Shown: piece after piece, positions 16,906 through 26,249 of the stretch | Numbering within the stretch: the stretch's first letter is position 1 | How the letters are laid out: the number at the start of each line of letters is the position of its first letter | DNA from: Deltaproteobacteria bacterium | GTDB lineage: Bacteria; Desulfobacterota; Syntrophia; Syntrophales; UBA2210 | DNA: 38,480 nt | Direction of reading: 5' to 3' | Assembly: GCA_018399535.1 (NCBI GenBank) | Contig: JAGYOR010000003.1 | Location: 1 to 38,480 of the forward strand | The notes under the pieces: generated by a model | Database searches by the model: none | Seen by the model: the letters and a program-made list of their open reading frames with translations, nothing else | Told to the model about the DNA's origin: nothing | Made by a program: the position numbers and the translations under genes

Positions 16906-18267
16906 TCAGGGTTGGGGAAATTGCGCCACCGTGGTCCGGGCGCGATCAATATCTTCCTCGGGCATGCTGTAGTTGAACAATTTACCCGAAAGGTAGGCGT
17001 CGTAGGACGCAAGATCGACCAGTCCATGACCGCTCCAGTTGAAAACAATGGTTTTTTCCTTACCTTCTTCTTTCGCCCGCCGTGCTTCTTCCACGACGGT
17101 CGCGATAGCGTGGGTTGTTTCAGGGGCGGGAATGAATCCCTCGGTGCGGGCCCAGTTCACCCCGGCCTCGAACGTTTCCAGCTGGTCGTAGGCCCTGGCT
17201 TCGACGAGGTTTTCCTTCACCAGATGACTCACGATGGGCGCCATGCCGTGATAGCGGAGCCCTCCCGCGTGAATGGGCGCGGGCACGTAGTCATGTCCCA
17301 GGGTATACATGGCCAGAAGCGGCGTGCTCATGGCCAGGTCGCCGAAATCATACGCGAAAGGCGCCCGGGTCAGGGTGGGACAGGAAGTGGGTTCAGAGGC
17401 GATGATGGATATGTCCTTGCCGTGAATCTTGTCGCGGACGAAGGGCAGCGAAAGCCCGGCAAAGTTGCTTCCTCCGCCGGCGCACCCGATAACCACATCC
17501 GGGTAGACTCCGATTTTTTCGAACTGACGCTGCGTCTCCAGGCCGATGATAGTCTGGTGCAGCAGGACGTGGTTGAGGACGCTGCCCAGAGAGTAGCGGG
17601 CGTCGTCCTTGTCGATGATGTCCTCGATGGCCTCGCTGATGGCGATGCCCAGGCTGCCTGGAGAGTCGGGATGCTCGGCGAGGACCCGCCGTCCCGTTTC
17701 CGTAATGTTGCTGGGACTGGAGAAACAGTTTCCACCCCAGGTCTGCATCATCAGGCGCCGGTACGGTTTCTGGTCGTAGCTCACGCGGACCATGAAAACG
17801 CGACATTCGATGCCGAACATGTTGCAGGCCATGCTGAGAGCGCTTCCCCACTGGCCGGCGCCTGTTTCCGTCGAGAGCCTCTTTACGCCGAAGGCCTTGT
17901 TGTAATACGCCTGCGCTACCGCCGTGTTCGGCTTGTGGGAGCCGGGAGGACTGACGCCTTCATTCTTGTAATAAATCTTGACCGGAGCATCGAGGAGCCG
18001 TTCGAAATTGTATGCCCGGTACAGGGGACTCGGCCTCCAGATCAGTAATTTTTCGAGTACTTCTTCCGGTATGTCGATCCACCGCTCGGAACTCATTTCC
18101 TGTTCAATCAGATTCATGGGGAAAATGCGGGCCATGTCATCGGGTGACAGCGGTTGTCCTGTCGCCGGATTGAGCGGCGGCGCCATGGGTGTGGGAAGGT
18201 CCGGCAGGATGTTGTACCACTGCCGGGGAATTTCGTCGTCTTTTAAAATTATTTTCTTTTCCTGCAT
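16906..18267 (-). CDS. trpB2: Tryptophan synthase beta chain, TrpB2 type
   Basis: Pyridoxal-phosphate enzyme of 453 residues making tryptophan from indole and serine. It has the long N-terminal extension and insertions of the TrpB2 class ([20 protein letters not shown] at residues 14-33, then [12 protein letters not shown]). The PLP lysine is Lys112 in [10 protein letters not shown], and the phosphate-binding glycine loop is CAGGGSNF. TrpB2 works largely without TrpA, and no trpA or other trp gene is nearby; it may salvage indole. The ATG at 18267 has AAGGAGG upstream, which decides the start; the longer open frame to 18420 is not translated. Assignment is firm at subfamily level. Confidence 0.95.
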   Translation of the reverse strand: MQEKKIILKDDEIPRQWYNILPDLPTPMAPPLNPATGQPLSPDDMARIFPMNLIEQEMSSERWIDIPEEVLEKLLIWRPSPLYRAYNFERLLDAPVKIYYKNEGVSPPGSHKPNTAVAQAYYNKAFGVKRLSTETGAGQWGSALSMACNMFGIECRVFMVRVSYDQKPYRRLMMQTWGGNCFSSPSNITETGRRVLAEHPDSPGSLGIAISEAIEDIIDKDDARYSLGSVLNHVLLHQTIIGLETQRQFEKIGVYPDVVIGCAGGGSNFAGLSLPFVRDKIHGKDISIIASEPTSCPTLTRAPFAYDFGDLAMSTPLLAMYTLGHDYVPAPIHAGGLRYHGMAPIVSHLVKENLVEARAYDQLETFEAGVNWARTEGFIPAPETTHAIATVVEEARRAKEEGKEKTIVFNWSGHGLVDLASYDAYLSGKLFNYSMPEEDIDRARTTVAQFPQP

Positions 18268-18494
18268 CAGGATTCCTCCTTGACGGGTATATTTGTCGGT
18301 CCGCCGTTTGCCGGCGACCCGCGTCATCGCGAAAAAAAACCACGGGAGGCCTTCGCGTTGCCGCCCATGGCTGTCGATCCTTCGAAGAGTCGCGAAGCTA
18401 GAGGGGCATTCCCCGGGCACGTGGCCGCCAGCGGCGGTTCATGTTTTCGCACCATCGAATGATTGCCATTGCTTCCGTCTCCTCGTTTCTGCGG

Positions 18495-18523
18495 ATAGAA
18501 ACACAGACAGGGCCTGTTGTCAA
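18495..18523 (-). promoter_or_regulatory. Possible promoter of trpB2
   Basis: A perfect TTGACA (18523-18518, minus strand) is followed after 17 bases by a weak -10, TTCTAT (18500-18495). This predicts a leader of about 220 bases before trpB2. The rest of the 18268-18695 gap holds no ORF I can support; a short GC hairpin (CGCGGC-agc-GCCGCG) lies near 18570-18590. Confidence 0.4.
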
Positions 18524-18609
18524 GGAAAATTATAAAAAAATTACGGGAGAGGGCTTTTTCCCTGACGACCCGCGGCAGCGCCGCGCGGCCGCAACTGTGT
18601 AAAAGAATT

Positions 18610-18639
18610 TTGACAAAACAACGGCGGGAACGGTATAAT
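18610..18639 (+). promoter_or_regulatory. Sigma70 promoter of the gltX operon
   Basis: Perfect TTGACA (18610-18615) and perfect TATAAT (18634-18639) separated by 18 bases. Transcription would start near 18646, about 50 bases before gltX. It is the best promoter in the window and probably drives gltX, purD and purH. Confidence 0.85.
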
Positions 18640-18695
18640 CCCGCTCTTTCGCGAATACCCCCATACGATGAAAGGAAGCGACAGGAAGAACAGTG

Positions 18696-20144
18696 ATGAA
18701 CATGGCGCGTGACGACGTTCGGGTGCGCTTCGCGCCCAGTCCCACAGGGTATCTCCACGTGGGCGGGTTGCGGACGGCCCTTTTTAATTTTCTTTTTGCC
18801 CGTAAAACAGGCGGAACATTTATCCTGCGGATCGAGGACACCGACCAGAAGCGTTCCGTGACCGGCGCCGTGGAAAAGTTGATGTCGACGCTCAGGACCA
18901 TCGGCATCAAAGACGACGAGGGTCCCGACGTAGGCGGTCCATGCGGTCCCTACATCCAGTCGGAGCGCAAGGACATTTACCGGCGGCACGTGGACCGGCT
19001 CCTTGACGCGGGCGTCGCCTATCACTGTTTCTGCACCGAAGAACGGCTCGAGCGGCTGCGTGAGGCACAGCGCAGGAAAAAACTACCCACCATGTACGAC
19101 GGCGCGTGCCGGGACCTGCCCGCAGACGAGGTTCGCCGCAGACTCGAAGCCGGAGAACCTTCGGTTATACGGCTCAGGTTTCCCCGGGAGGGAAGGACGG
19201 TGTTCGACGACGTGGTCCGTCGGAAGGTGGCCGTGGACAACGAACTCGTCGACGACCAGGTGCTGATAAAAACAGACGGATTTCCCACCTATCACCTGGC
19301 CAACGTAGTCGATGACCACCTCATGGGCGTTACTCACGTTATTCGCGGGGAAGAATGGCTCTCCAGCGTTCCCAAGCACATCTACCTGTACCGTGCGTTC
19401 GGGTGGGAACTGCCCGTCTTTGTCCACCTTCCCCTGCTGCTCAATCCGGACCGGAGCAAGCTCAGCAAGCGCCAGGGCGACGTCGCGGTGGAACGCTATC
19501 TCGAACGGGGATATCTGCCGGAGGCCCTGCTTAATTTCATCGCGTTGCTGGGTTGGCATCCCGCCGACGACCGGGAACTGTTTTCGCTTGAGGAACTCTG
19601 CCGCGAGTTTTCCCTGGACCGCATCAACAAGGCGGGCGCCGTTTTCGACGTGGACAAGCTGAACTGGATGAACGGCTGGTACATTCGGAATCTCGACCTG
19701 GAAACCGTCGCCGACCGGACGCGCCCCTACTTTGAAGCAGCCGGCATTGATGTTTCGGACCGGGAAACGTTCGTAAAGGTCGTCGCCGTGGCGCGGGATT
19801 ACGTTTCCTGCCTGGAAGAGATGGTTGATCGGGGCCGAATGTTTTATGAAGACATTTGTTTTTCTGATGAACAGCGCGAACTCGTGCGCGAAGAGGTGTC
19901 CCGGAGCATCTACACCCGCTGGATCGGGGAAATGGAGGCGAAACCGGCCTGGACCAGGGAGGACACCGAAAATTTTATTAAGCAGAGCATGAAAGAACTT
20001 GGCCTGAAGGGGAAAAATTTTTATTTTCCTCTGCGCCTCGCCCTGTTCGGAAACACCCACGGACCCGACATTCCGTCGCTCATCGATATTCTGGGTCCCC
20101 GTGAGACCGTCAGCCGGTTCCGCCGCGCCCTGGAACAGGTCTGA
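18696..20144 (+). CDS. gltX: Glutamyl-tRNA synthetase
   Basis: Class I aminoacyl-tRNA synthetase charging tRNA-Glu. From ATG 18696 it has 482 residues, normal for the family. The HIGH-type motif is within RFAPSPTGYLHVGGLRTALF at the N-terminus, followed by LRIEDTDQKRS, and the KMSKS-type motif is KLSKRQGD. The C-terminal anticodon-binding domain is complete. AGGAAG lies 7 bases before the ATG; an adjacent GTG (18693) and ATG (18702) are alternatives. Whether it is discriminating or also charges tRNA-Gln is not decidable here, since no gatCAB or glnS is in the window. First gene after a consensus promoter; purD follows after 37 bases. Confidence 0.97.
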   Translation: MNMARDDVRVRFAPSPTGYLHVGGLRTALFNFLFARKTGGTFILRIEDTDQKRSVTGAVEKLMSTLRTIGIKDDEGPDVGGPCGPYIQSERKDIYRRHVDRLLDAGVAYHCFCTEERLERLREAQRRKKLPTMYDGACRDLPADEVRRRLEAGEPSVIRLRFPREGRTVFDDVVRRKVAVDNELVDDQVLIKTDGFPTYHLANVVDDHLMGVTHVIRGEEWLSSVPKHIYLYRAFGWELPVFVHLPLLLNPDRSKLSKRQGDVAVERYLERGYLPEALLNFIALLGWHPADDRELFSLEELCREFSLDRINKAGAVFDVDKLNWMNGWYIRNLDLETVADRTRPYFEAAGIDVSDRETFVKVVAVARDYVSCLEEMVDRGRMFYEDICFSDEQRELVREEVSRSIYTRWIGEMEAKPAWTREDTENFIKQSMKELGLKGKNFYFPLRLALFGNTHGPDIPSLIDILGPRETVSRFRRALEQV

Positions 20145-20181
20145 AAGAACCGCGACGAACACGCCACCGGAGGAGGAAAGC

Positions 20182-21510
20182 ATGCCCTCGATACTTGTCA
20201 TCGGGAACGGCGCCAGGGAGCACGTGATTGCTGAAACACTGGCCCGCTCGGTTCATCATCCGAAACTTTTCGCGTTCATGAAATCGAACAATCCGGGCAT
20301 TGCCGCCCACTGTCTCGAAACACGTATGGGAAACTACGGCAATCTTGAAGGCATTACGGCCTTCGCCCGCGATAATGACGTTGATTTCGCCGTCGTGGGA
20401 CCCGAGGATCCCCTGGAAAAAGGCGTGGTCGACGCACTGACGGCGGCGGGCATCCCCGCGATGGGCCCACGCAGGGAGCCGGCCCGGCTGGAAACATCGA
20501 AAGTCTTCACGCGGAACCTGCTGAAAAAATACGGGATTCCGGGAAATCCCGCGTTCCGGGTCTTTTCGTCCATCACGGGTGTGCGGGAGTTTCTGAAGGA
20601 ACTCGACGGGGGCGCCGTGATCAAGCCGGACGGTCTCACCGGAGGCAAGGGCGTCATGGTCCAGGGAGATCATTTCGACGATGTCGACGGGGCGCTCGCC
20701 ATCTGCGAAAATATCCTGGAAGATTCCGGTTCGGTGCTCGTGGAGGCGAAACTGGACGGCGAGGAATTTTCGCTGCAGTGTTTCTGCGACGGCGAGACCG
20801 TTGTGCCCATGCCGGCGGTCCAGGACCACAAACGGCGTTTCGCCGGTGACCATGGTCCCAACACGGGCGGTATGGGATCGTATTCCTTTTCCGACCATTC
20901 CCTCCCCTTCCTGCGGTCCGAAGACACGGCGGAGGCGCTCGCCATCACCCGACGGGTGGCCGAGGCGTTGCGCAGCGAAACGGGAATCCCCTTCAAGGGC
21001 GTTCTGTACGGAGGATGGATCGCCACCGCCGAAGGTGTCCGGCTTCTGGAGTATAACGCCCGGTTCGGCGATCCCGAGGCGATGAACGTGTTGCCGCTTC
21101 TGAAAACCGATTTCGTCGACCTGTGCCGTTCCATCGTGGACGGAACGCTGAGTGATCTCGAGGTCGAATTCGAGCGCAGGGCAACCGTGTGCAAGTACGT
21201 GGTGCCGAAAGGATACGGGTTGCCGGCGGACCACCCGGACGCCGCTTCCCGCGAGTCGCGGATTGTTATCGGACAGGCGGAAGGGGTCAACCTGTATTAT
21301 TCATCGGTGGACAAGCGGGAGGACGGTCTCTACATGACATCATCACGCGCCCTGGGAGTGGTCGGAATCGCCGATGATATTGTCGAGGCGGAACGCAGGG
21401 CCGAGGCGGCGATCGGCGCCATCCGCGGTCCCGTGGATCACCGCGTCGATATCGGAACGGAAGACCTCATTCGACGGCGGATCTCGCACATGAAGGTGCT
21501 CCGGGGGTGA
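20182..21510 (+). CDS. purD: Phosphoribosylamine-glycine ligase, archaeal-type
   Basis: ATP-grasp ligase joining glycine to phosphoribosylamine (second step of purine synthesis). 442 residues. The N-domain begins ILVIGNGAREHVIAETLARS, then VVGPEDPLEKGVVDAL; the ATP-grasp part has VIKPDGLTGGKGV, MPAVQDHKRRF, GPNTGGMGSYSF and LEYNARFGDPEAMNVLPLL. Several of these words (AFMKSNNPGIA, PMPAVQDHKR, FGDPEAMNVLPLLKTDF, ATVCKYVVPKGY) follow the pattern of methanogen PurD rather than the usual bacterial GSGGREHALA type. AGGAGG upstream decides the ATG at 20182. It sits between gltX and purH in one operon. Confidence 0.93.
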   Translation: MPSILVIGNGAREHVIAETLARSVHHPKLFAFMKSNNPGIAAHCLETRMGNYGNLEGITAFARDNDVDFAVVGPEDPLEKGVVDALTAAGIPAMGPRREPARLETSKVFTRNLLKKYGIPGNPAFRVFSSITGVREFLKELDGGAVIKPDGLTGGKGVMVQGDHFDDVDGALAICENILEDSGSVLVEAKLDGEEFSLQCFCDGETVVPMPAVQDHKRRFAGDHGPNTGGMGSYSFSDHSLPFLRSEDTAEALAITRRVAEALRSETGIPFKGVLYGGWIATAEGVRLLEYNARFGDPEAMNVLPLLKTDFVDLCRSIVDGTLSDLEVEFERRATVCKYVVPKGYGLPADHPDAASRESRIVIGQAEGVNLYYSSVDKREDGLYMTSSRALGVVGIADDIVEAERRAEAAIGAIRGPVDHRVDIGTEDLIRRRISHMKVLRG

Positions 21511-21575
21511 CAAACGCCCGAATGCAGAGACGCGAGCGAGACAGCATAGTATAATTGATGGAAGAAAGGAGAATC

Positions 21576-23144
21576 ATGGAAAACAGGATTAAACGCGTTT
21601 TGATAAGCGTCACCGACAAACGGGGGGTTATCGATTTTGCGGGGAAGCTCGCGGGCTTCGGTGTGGAGATTCTTTCCACGGGCGGAACGGCCTCGCAATT
21701 AAGAGATGCGGGTATAGCCGTCACCGACGTGTCCGATTATACCGGGTTCCCGGAGATGATGGACGGCCGGCTGAAGACGCTCCACCCCAAGATTCACGGG
21801 GGTATCCTCGCCGTGAGAGACAATGCCGAACACCTGGACGCCCTGAAAAAGCACCAGATAGAGACCATCGACATGGTGGTCATCAATCTGTACCGTTTCG
21901 AAGACACGGTGGCGCGGGAAGGATGCACGCTGACAGAAGCCGTGGAGAACATCGACATAGGCGGTCCCACCATGCTGCGGGCGGCGGCCAAGAACTGGCC
22001 CTTCGTGACGGTGGTCACTGATCCCGACGATTACGACCGTATCACCGAGGAGTTGAATAAGCGGGGCGGCGCCGTCTCGAGGGAAACAAACTTCGCCCTG
22101 GCGACAAAAACGTTTCAATTGACGGCCCGGTACGACGGGGCCATCGCCGACTACCTGGGCAGGCTCAGCGCCGACGGAACGGTCAGCTCGGATTTTTCCG
22201 ACACGCTGTCGCTCCAGTTCGAAAAGGCCCAGGACTTGCGCTATGGCGAGAATCCTCACCAGAAGGCGGCCTTTTACCGGGAACGGGACCGGTCGCTCGC
22301 GTGCGTTGCCAACGCCCTCCAGATCCAGGGCAAGGAGCTGTCCTACAACAACATCATGGACAGCGACGCCGCGTGGCAGGCGGTCCGAGATTTCAGGCAG
22401 CCCGCGGCGGTTATCATGAAACACGCCAACCCCTGCGGGGCGGCGACGGCGGAAGAACATCTGCGCGACGCTTACCTGAGGGCCCTTGAGACCGATCCCG
22501 TGTCCGCTTTCGGCGGCATCGTCGCCTTCAACCGTCCCCTGGATACCGAAACAGCCGAAGAGCTGGCAAAAATCTTTCTGGAGGTTATCATAGCTCCCGG
22601 ATTTGACGCCGGCGCAAAGGAAATTCTGGCTTCCAAGAAAAACGTCCGATTGCTCGAGATTCCGTCCTCGGCCGGTTCGGTGAAAACAGGGCTGGATTAC
22701 CGGCGTGTCGTGGGCGGATTACTTGTGCAGGAACGGGACACGGCCGTTGACGACGTGCGGGCCGCCCGGGTAGCGACGAAACGGGCGCCGACGGACGATG
22801 AATACCAGGCGCTTGATTTCGCCTGGAAAATGGTGAAACAGGTGAAATCGAACGCCATAGTCTTCGCCTCGAAAGATCAGCTCGTGGGTGTCGGCGCCGG
22901 CCAGATGAGTCGTGTCGACTCGGTGGAAATCGCCCGCATGAAGGCGAAATTGCCCACTGAGGGAACCGTCCTGGCCTCCGACGCCTTTTTCCCTTTCAGA
23001 GACGGCGTCGACATGGCGGCAAAAGCGGGTGTCACGGCGATAATTCAGCCCGGTGGTTCCATTCGGGATGAAGAAACGATTGCCGCAGCCGACGAGCACG
23101 GCATGGCCATGATCTTTACCGGCAGGCGGCATTTCAGGCACTGA
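21576..23144 (+). CDS. purH: Bifunctional AICAR transformylase/IMP cyclohydrolase
   Basis: Last two steps of IMP synthesis. 522 residues. The N-terminal cyclohydrolase domain begins [16 protein letters not shown] and has [33 protein letters not shown] and [15 protein letters not shown]. The C-terminal formyltransferase domain has [26 protein letters not shown], the catalytic [10 protein letters not shown] and the terminal [14 protein letters not shown] with [14 protein letters not shown] lies 4 bases before the ATG at 21576, somewhat close; an upstream in-frame ATG at 21555 lacks a site. A TATAAT at 21550-21555 has no matching -35. It is co-directional with purD (65-base gap). Confidence 0.97.
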   Translation: MENRIKRVLISVTDKRGVIDFAGKLAGFGVEILSTGGTASQLRDAGIAVTDVSDYTGFPEMMDGRLKTLHPKIHGGILAVRDNAEHLDALKKHQIETIDMVVINLYRFEDTVAREGCTLTEAVENIDIGGPTMLRAAAKNWPFVTVVTDPDDYDRITEELNKRGGAVSRETNFALATKTFQLTARYDGAIADYLGRLSADGTVSSDFSDTLSLQFEKAQDLRYGENPHQKAAFYRERDRSLACVANALQIQGKELSYNNIMDSDAAWQAVRDFRQPAAVIMKHANPCGAATAEEHLRDAYLRALETDPVSAFGGIVAFNRPLDTETAEELAKIFLEVIIAPGFDAGAKEILASKKNVRLLEIPSSAGSVKTGLDYRRVVGGLLVQERDTAVDDVRAARVATKRAPTDDEYQALDFAWKMVKQVKSNAIVFASKDQLVGVGAGQMSRVDSVEIARMKAKLPTEGTVLASDAFFPFRDGVDMAAKAGVTAIIQPGGSIRDEETIAAADEHGMAMIFTGRRHFRH

Positions 23145-23150
23145 TGGCGT

Positions 23151-23185
23151 TGCGGGGAACGGGGCTTTATTCCCCGTTCCCCGCA
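23151..23185 (+). terminator. Perfect hairpin between purH and the Sua5/YrdC gene
   Basis: Bases 23151-23164 and 23172-23185 form a perfect 14-bp stem with a 7-base loop, 7 bases after the purH stop. No T-run follows, so it could be an imperfect terminator, an attenuator or a 3'-end protecting hairpin. Confidence 0.6.
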
Positions 23186-23210
23186 CGCAAGGCGGAAAGA
23201 GCGTGTCTGC

Positions 23211-23852
23211 ATGACCGCGCGTGTTATTCTTCTCGATCCCCGAAATCCCTCGGAAACGGCACTCGGCGAAGCCGCCGGGTTGCTCCGGGACGGCGGGATC
23301 ATAGCCTATCCTACGGAAACCCTGTACGGTCTCGGCGTGGACGGGACCAACGAAGAGGCGGTGGAAAAAATTTTCACCGTCAAGGGCCGGTCATACACCG
23401 CTCCCGTTTCCCTTATAATCGGTTCCTGGTCCGACCTGGAACAGTTGGCTTTGAATATTCCACCGGCGGGACGGAAACTTGCAGAGGCCTTCTGGCCGGG
23501 CGGGCTGACGCTCCTGTTTACGGCTGCGCCCGCCGTATCGAAGAAACTGACGGCGGGAACGGGGAAAATCGGCGTCCGTTTCTCTTCCGATCCAGTTGCC
23601 GCCCTGCTCGCACGCCGCCTCGGGCGCCCGATAACGGCCACCAGCGCGAACCGCTCCGGCGGCGCCGAATGCCGCAGCTCACAGGAGGTGATCGCCGCCC
23701 TGGGCGAACGGCTGGATGCCGTTGTCGACTGGGGCACAACGCCGGGACCGCCGGGATCAACCATCGTGGACGTTACCGTCGATCCGCCGCTTGTTGTCAG
23801 AGAGGGCGTGATATCGAAGAGCCGCCTGGAGGCGGTGTTACGAGGGGCATGA
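23211..23852 (+). CDS. L-threonylcarbamoyladenylate synthase (Sua5/YciO/YrdC family)
   Basis: Makes threonylcarbamoyl-AMP from threonine, bicarbonate and ATP for the t6A modification of tRNAs reading ANN codons. 213 residues, the short TsaC/YrdC form without the Sua5 C-terminal domain. Motifs: [15 protein letters not shown] (28-42), the substrate-binding KGR (58-60; family pattern KxR), [18 protein letters not shown], the SxN-type [10 protein letters not shown] near 140, and STIVDVT. The gene follows purH after a hairpin and may be partly co-transcribed. Paralogues such as YciO with unknown role have the same fold, so the exact function is likely rather than certain. Confidence 0.9.
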   Translation: MTARVILLDPRNPSETALGEAAGLLRDGGIIAYPTETLYGLGVDGTNEEAVEKIFTVKGRSYTAPVSLIIGSWSDLEQLALNIPPAGRKLAEAFWPGGLTLLFTAAPAVSKKLTAGTGKIGVRFSSDPVAALLARRLGRPITATSANRSGGAECRSSQEVIAALGERLDAVVDWGTTPGPPGSTIVDVTVDPPLVVREGVISKSRLEAVLRGA

Positions 23853-23869
23853 TACGGGGGTGTTCTGTG

Positions 23870-24796
23870 TTACCGGTCTTCTTCGTCCGCGCCGGGCATG
23901 CCCACGTCGATTATCTCGACGGCGAAAAGACCGGCCGTGTTCTCGGGATTAACGAATGCAAGCATAAAGGGAACAGGACCACCCGGCGGAATTGTCACGC
24001 CCCGTCGATCCCGTCCGGTAGGCATCAGCAGTTCCCGTTCTATTTCCTTTCTCGTGAGATTCCGGAGTTCTTCTTCCGAAAGCAGGTTGCCGCAGCAGGA
24101 TTCAGTTTCGGCGATGACGCTGCGGTTCTCGTCCATCAACTTCCCCTTGACCCGCAGCGACGACAGGCTGAAGTCGTTTTTGTTGACGGCGATTCCCGTG
24201 ACGACGAGAACTTTTCCCGCGATCCAGTTGTTATGCACGGCTTCTTCCACGTCGGCCAGATCGATGTTCTGCCGGGCTTCGCGAAACAGGTCTCGGTCAT
24301 CGTGGGAACCTACCAGCGATTCGACGACGGCGAAAGTACGGGAAACCCCTGTCGTCACAGCCGTCCGAACGGATGAATTCCGCCAGAGAGCCAGTGCGCC
24401 CAGGACAATGACGATGCAGAGAACAAGAAAAAACAGCCAACCGCCGGTCCGTCGGCGCTCTTTTCCGTCCGGCTGAGGTTCCGCCGCGGGCGTTCCGGCA
24501 GGTTCTTCCGGGCGCGTTTCGTCCGCCGCCGGTTCTTCGCCGGTCACTGTGCGCTGTACGTCAACGGATCCGCTGTCGATATCGTCGAGGAGTTTTGACA
24601 GGTTTCTCAGGTCTTCGTCCTGCCCCAGGGGAATGTCGCGGGGGACCGGCATTTCCCCGCCGGCATCAGGTTCGGGAGTCGCCGGACGGGTGAACACGTA
24701 TTTGCACCCGCCGCACCTGAAACGGGCGTCAGGCTTGTCCGCCAACTCGTCGCTGACTCGATAACGTCGTCCGCACCGGGGACATTCAATGATCAC
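23870..24796 (-). CDS. Zinc-ribbon membrane protein with DUF3426-type C-terminal domain
   Basis: 308 residues. The N-terminus is an MJ0042-type zinc ribbon with Cys5, Cys8, Cys28 and Cys31 (IECPRCGRRY and FRCGGCKYVF). An acidic, Pro-rich linker follows, then one membrane helix (about 119-138, LFFLVLCIVIVLGALALW) and an extracytoplasmic beta-rich domain of about 160 residues that resembles DUF3426 (VVTGIAVNKNDFSLSSLRVKG, ending PVPFMLAFVNP). Such proteins are common in delta- and beta-proteobacteria; their role is unknown. The ATG overlaps the hpt stop by 4 bases, so translation is probably coupled. Confidence 0.85.
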   Translation of the reverse strand: MIIECPRCGRRYRVSDELADKPDARFRCGGCKYVFTRPATPEPDAGGEMPVPRDIPLGQDEDLRNLSKLLDDIDSGSVDVQRTVTGEEPAADETRPEEPAGTPAAEPQPDGKERRRTGGWLFFLVLCIVIVLGALALWRNSSVRTAVTTGVSRTFAVVESLVGSHDDRDLFREARQNIDLADVEEAVHNNWIAGKVLVVTGIAVNKNDFSLSSLRVKGKLMDENRSVIAETESCCGNLLSEEELRNLTRKEIERELLMPTGRDRRGVTIPPGGPVPFMLAFVNPENTAGLFAVEIIDVGMPGADEEDR

Positions 24797-25341
24797 GATC
24801 CGCCTCCGGCCAGCCGCCGCTCGTCAAGCACGTATATGTCGGGAAGGCAGCGGTATTGTTCGTCATAATCCAGCCCGTAACCGACGATAAAACCCTCATC
24901 GACGGCGAATCCCACGTAGTCAGGTACAAACTCCAGCTGCCGGCGCTCCTTCTTGTCGATCAGCGTGCACGATTTCAGCGAACGGGGGCTTCTTCGCCTG
25001 ATCCGTTCGGCGAAGAACGCGATGGTGATGCCCGTGTCGACGATGTCCTCGACAATGAGCACGTCCCGCCCCTGGACGGGGATTTCGATATCTTTCCTGA
25101 TCTCGACGCTGCCCGTGCTGGTGCTGCCGGAACCATAGCTGGCCAGCCGGGCGAAATCAATGACGTGAGAAAAATCAAGATTCCGTGAGAGATCCGCGAG
25201 AAACATGAACGATCCCTTCAGAATCGACACGAGCACCGCGTCTTTTCCTTCGTAGTCGCGGTTGATCTCGACGGCGAGTTCCCGCACGCGCCGGTCGATA
25301 TCATGCCGGTCGAAGAGAATTGTTCCCGGTATGTTTTTCAT
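24793..25341 (-). CDS. hpt: Hypoxanthine phosphoribosyltransferase
   Basis: Purine salvage enzyme converting hypoxanthine or guanine with PRPP to IMP or GMP. 182 residues, typical length. The PRPP-binding loop is VLIVEDIVDTGITI (94-107); LVSILKGSFMFLADL (37-51) is the flexible-loop region and FAVDEGFIVGYGLDYDEQYRCLPDI the base-binding and C-terminal part. A good promoter lies just upstream. It overlaps the zinc-ribbon gene by 4 bases. It complements the de novo genes purD and purH about 2 kb away on the other strand. Confidence 0.96.
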   Translation of the reverse strand: MKNIPGTILFDRHDIDRRVRELAVEINRDYEGKDAVLVSILKGSFMFLADLSRNLDFSHVIDFARLASYGSGSTSTGSVEIRKDIEIPVQGRDVLIVEDIVDTGITIAFFAERIRRRSPRSLKSCTLIDKKERRQLEFVPDYVGFAVDEGFIVGYGLDYDEQYRCLPDIYVLDERRLAGGGS

Positions 25342-25361
25342 TGCGTCCCCTCTGATGATTG

Positions 25362-25390
25362 TTCATAAACCAACCACGGCGGGCTGTCAA
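25362..25390 (-). promoter_or_regulatory. Sigma70-type promoter of hpt
   Basis: Minus-strand TTGACA (25390-25385) and TATGAA (25367-25362) are separated by 17 bases. The predicted start near 25355 leaves a leader of about 15 bases before the ATG at 25341. Confidence 0.6.
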
Positions 25391-25410
25391 ACGGTATCAG
25401 GCCGCCGTGA

Positions 25411-26229
25411 TTATTGTGGATGGTCGCGGTAACAGTCGATGAAAGCGCGCAACTCGCCCTCGACCAGGTTTTCCGCCTGCCGGAGCTCATTCGAAGAGCG
25501 GAAACGCGACGTGAGGCTCAGAAATATTTTGTCGAAGCGGGACCGTTCGCAACCCAGGGCGTCATAATCGATGTGGCTGATCATGTACTGTGATCCGTCG
25601 AAATAATATTTTCCCAGGCGGTTCGTCTCTGACGACCTGAATGGCCAGGTCGTCTTGAAATTGAAAAACCGCCGCGCTACGTCTTTCAGACGTCCTGTTT
25701 TCAGGCGTTCAGGATCGGGCGCTTCGCCCAGGCCCTCCGCTATGAAACGGAAATATTCCTTCACCAGGTCGATGTCGGTTATGACCAGGCCGTAGAGATA
25801 CCAGTCATCGATGGTGTTGACCACGGCCTGTTGTTCCCACCGGGCAAGGTAGTGGTAACTGGGACAGAAATGGCCGTCACAGAGGTCGCGACCGTAAAAA
25901 GAGACGTCCCGCAGGTCTTCCCCGCCGTTCTGAAGCGGATGCAGCAGGCAGCCGACCCGGCGGTGTTCAGCGTCGATAAATCCCAGGTACTCGCAGCAGT
26001 AGATGACCTCGTAGCGTTTTTCCATCGATTCAGTCGACCTGACGAGGGTCGAGAATGTTCCCAGGTCATTCCGGCTGCGCACGGTGTCGTGGAAGAGGGC
26101 CGTTCGCGCTTCGAGGCGCGCTTCCAGGGATTCCCGGGTGCTGTCGCGGTAGTTGTAAAGTCCGCAACAGGCGCCGCAGGACTTCTCCGGTCCCGGCTGG
26201 CAGAGATGAATGTCGCCCGGTTTCAGCAT
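25411..26229 (-). CDS. Uncharacterised Cys-rich protein, CxxCC (YkgJ-like) N-terminus
   Basis: 272 residues. The N-terminus has KSCGACCGLYNY, a CxxCC cluster as in YkgJ/UPF0153 proteins. Further Cys pairs are CCEYLGFID, GCLLHPL and CDGHFCPSYHY, all in the first 130 residues. Together they suggest a bound Fe-S cluster or zinc. The rest is mostly helical (DDWYLYGLVITDIDLVKEYF, RRFFNFKTTW) with no membrane segment. I cannot name the family. It follows gpmA by 20 bases on the minus strand, so it is probably co-transcribed with it. GGAG lies about 12 bases before the ATG. Role unknown. Confidence 0.78.
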   Translation of the reverse strand: MLKPGDIHLCQPGPEKSCGACCGLYNYRDSTRESLEARLEARTALFHDTVRSRNDLGTFSTLVRSTESMEKRYEVIYCCEYLGFIDAEHRRVGCLLHPLQNGGEDLRDVSFYGRDLCDGHFCPSYHYLARWEQQAVVNTIDDWYLYGLVITDIDLVKEYFRFIAEGLGEAPDPERLKTGRLKDVARRFFNFKTTWPFRSSETNRLGKYYFDGSQYMISHIDYDALGCERSRFDKIFLSLTSRFRSSNELRQAENLVEGELRAFIDCYRDHPQ

Positions 26230-26249
26230 GATGCAATGTCTCCGTTATC

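Noticed and set aside
16465-18048. 527-codon open frame on the plus strand
   Set aside because: It lies opposite the small Cys gene and trpB2; those have recognisable motifs and good ribosome binding sites and this one does not.
21550-21555. Separate promoter for purH
   Set aside because: A perfect TATAAT occurs but no -35 is found at 16-19 bases, and the gene lies in a tight operon.
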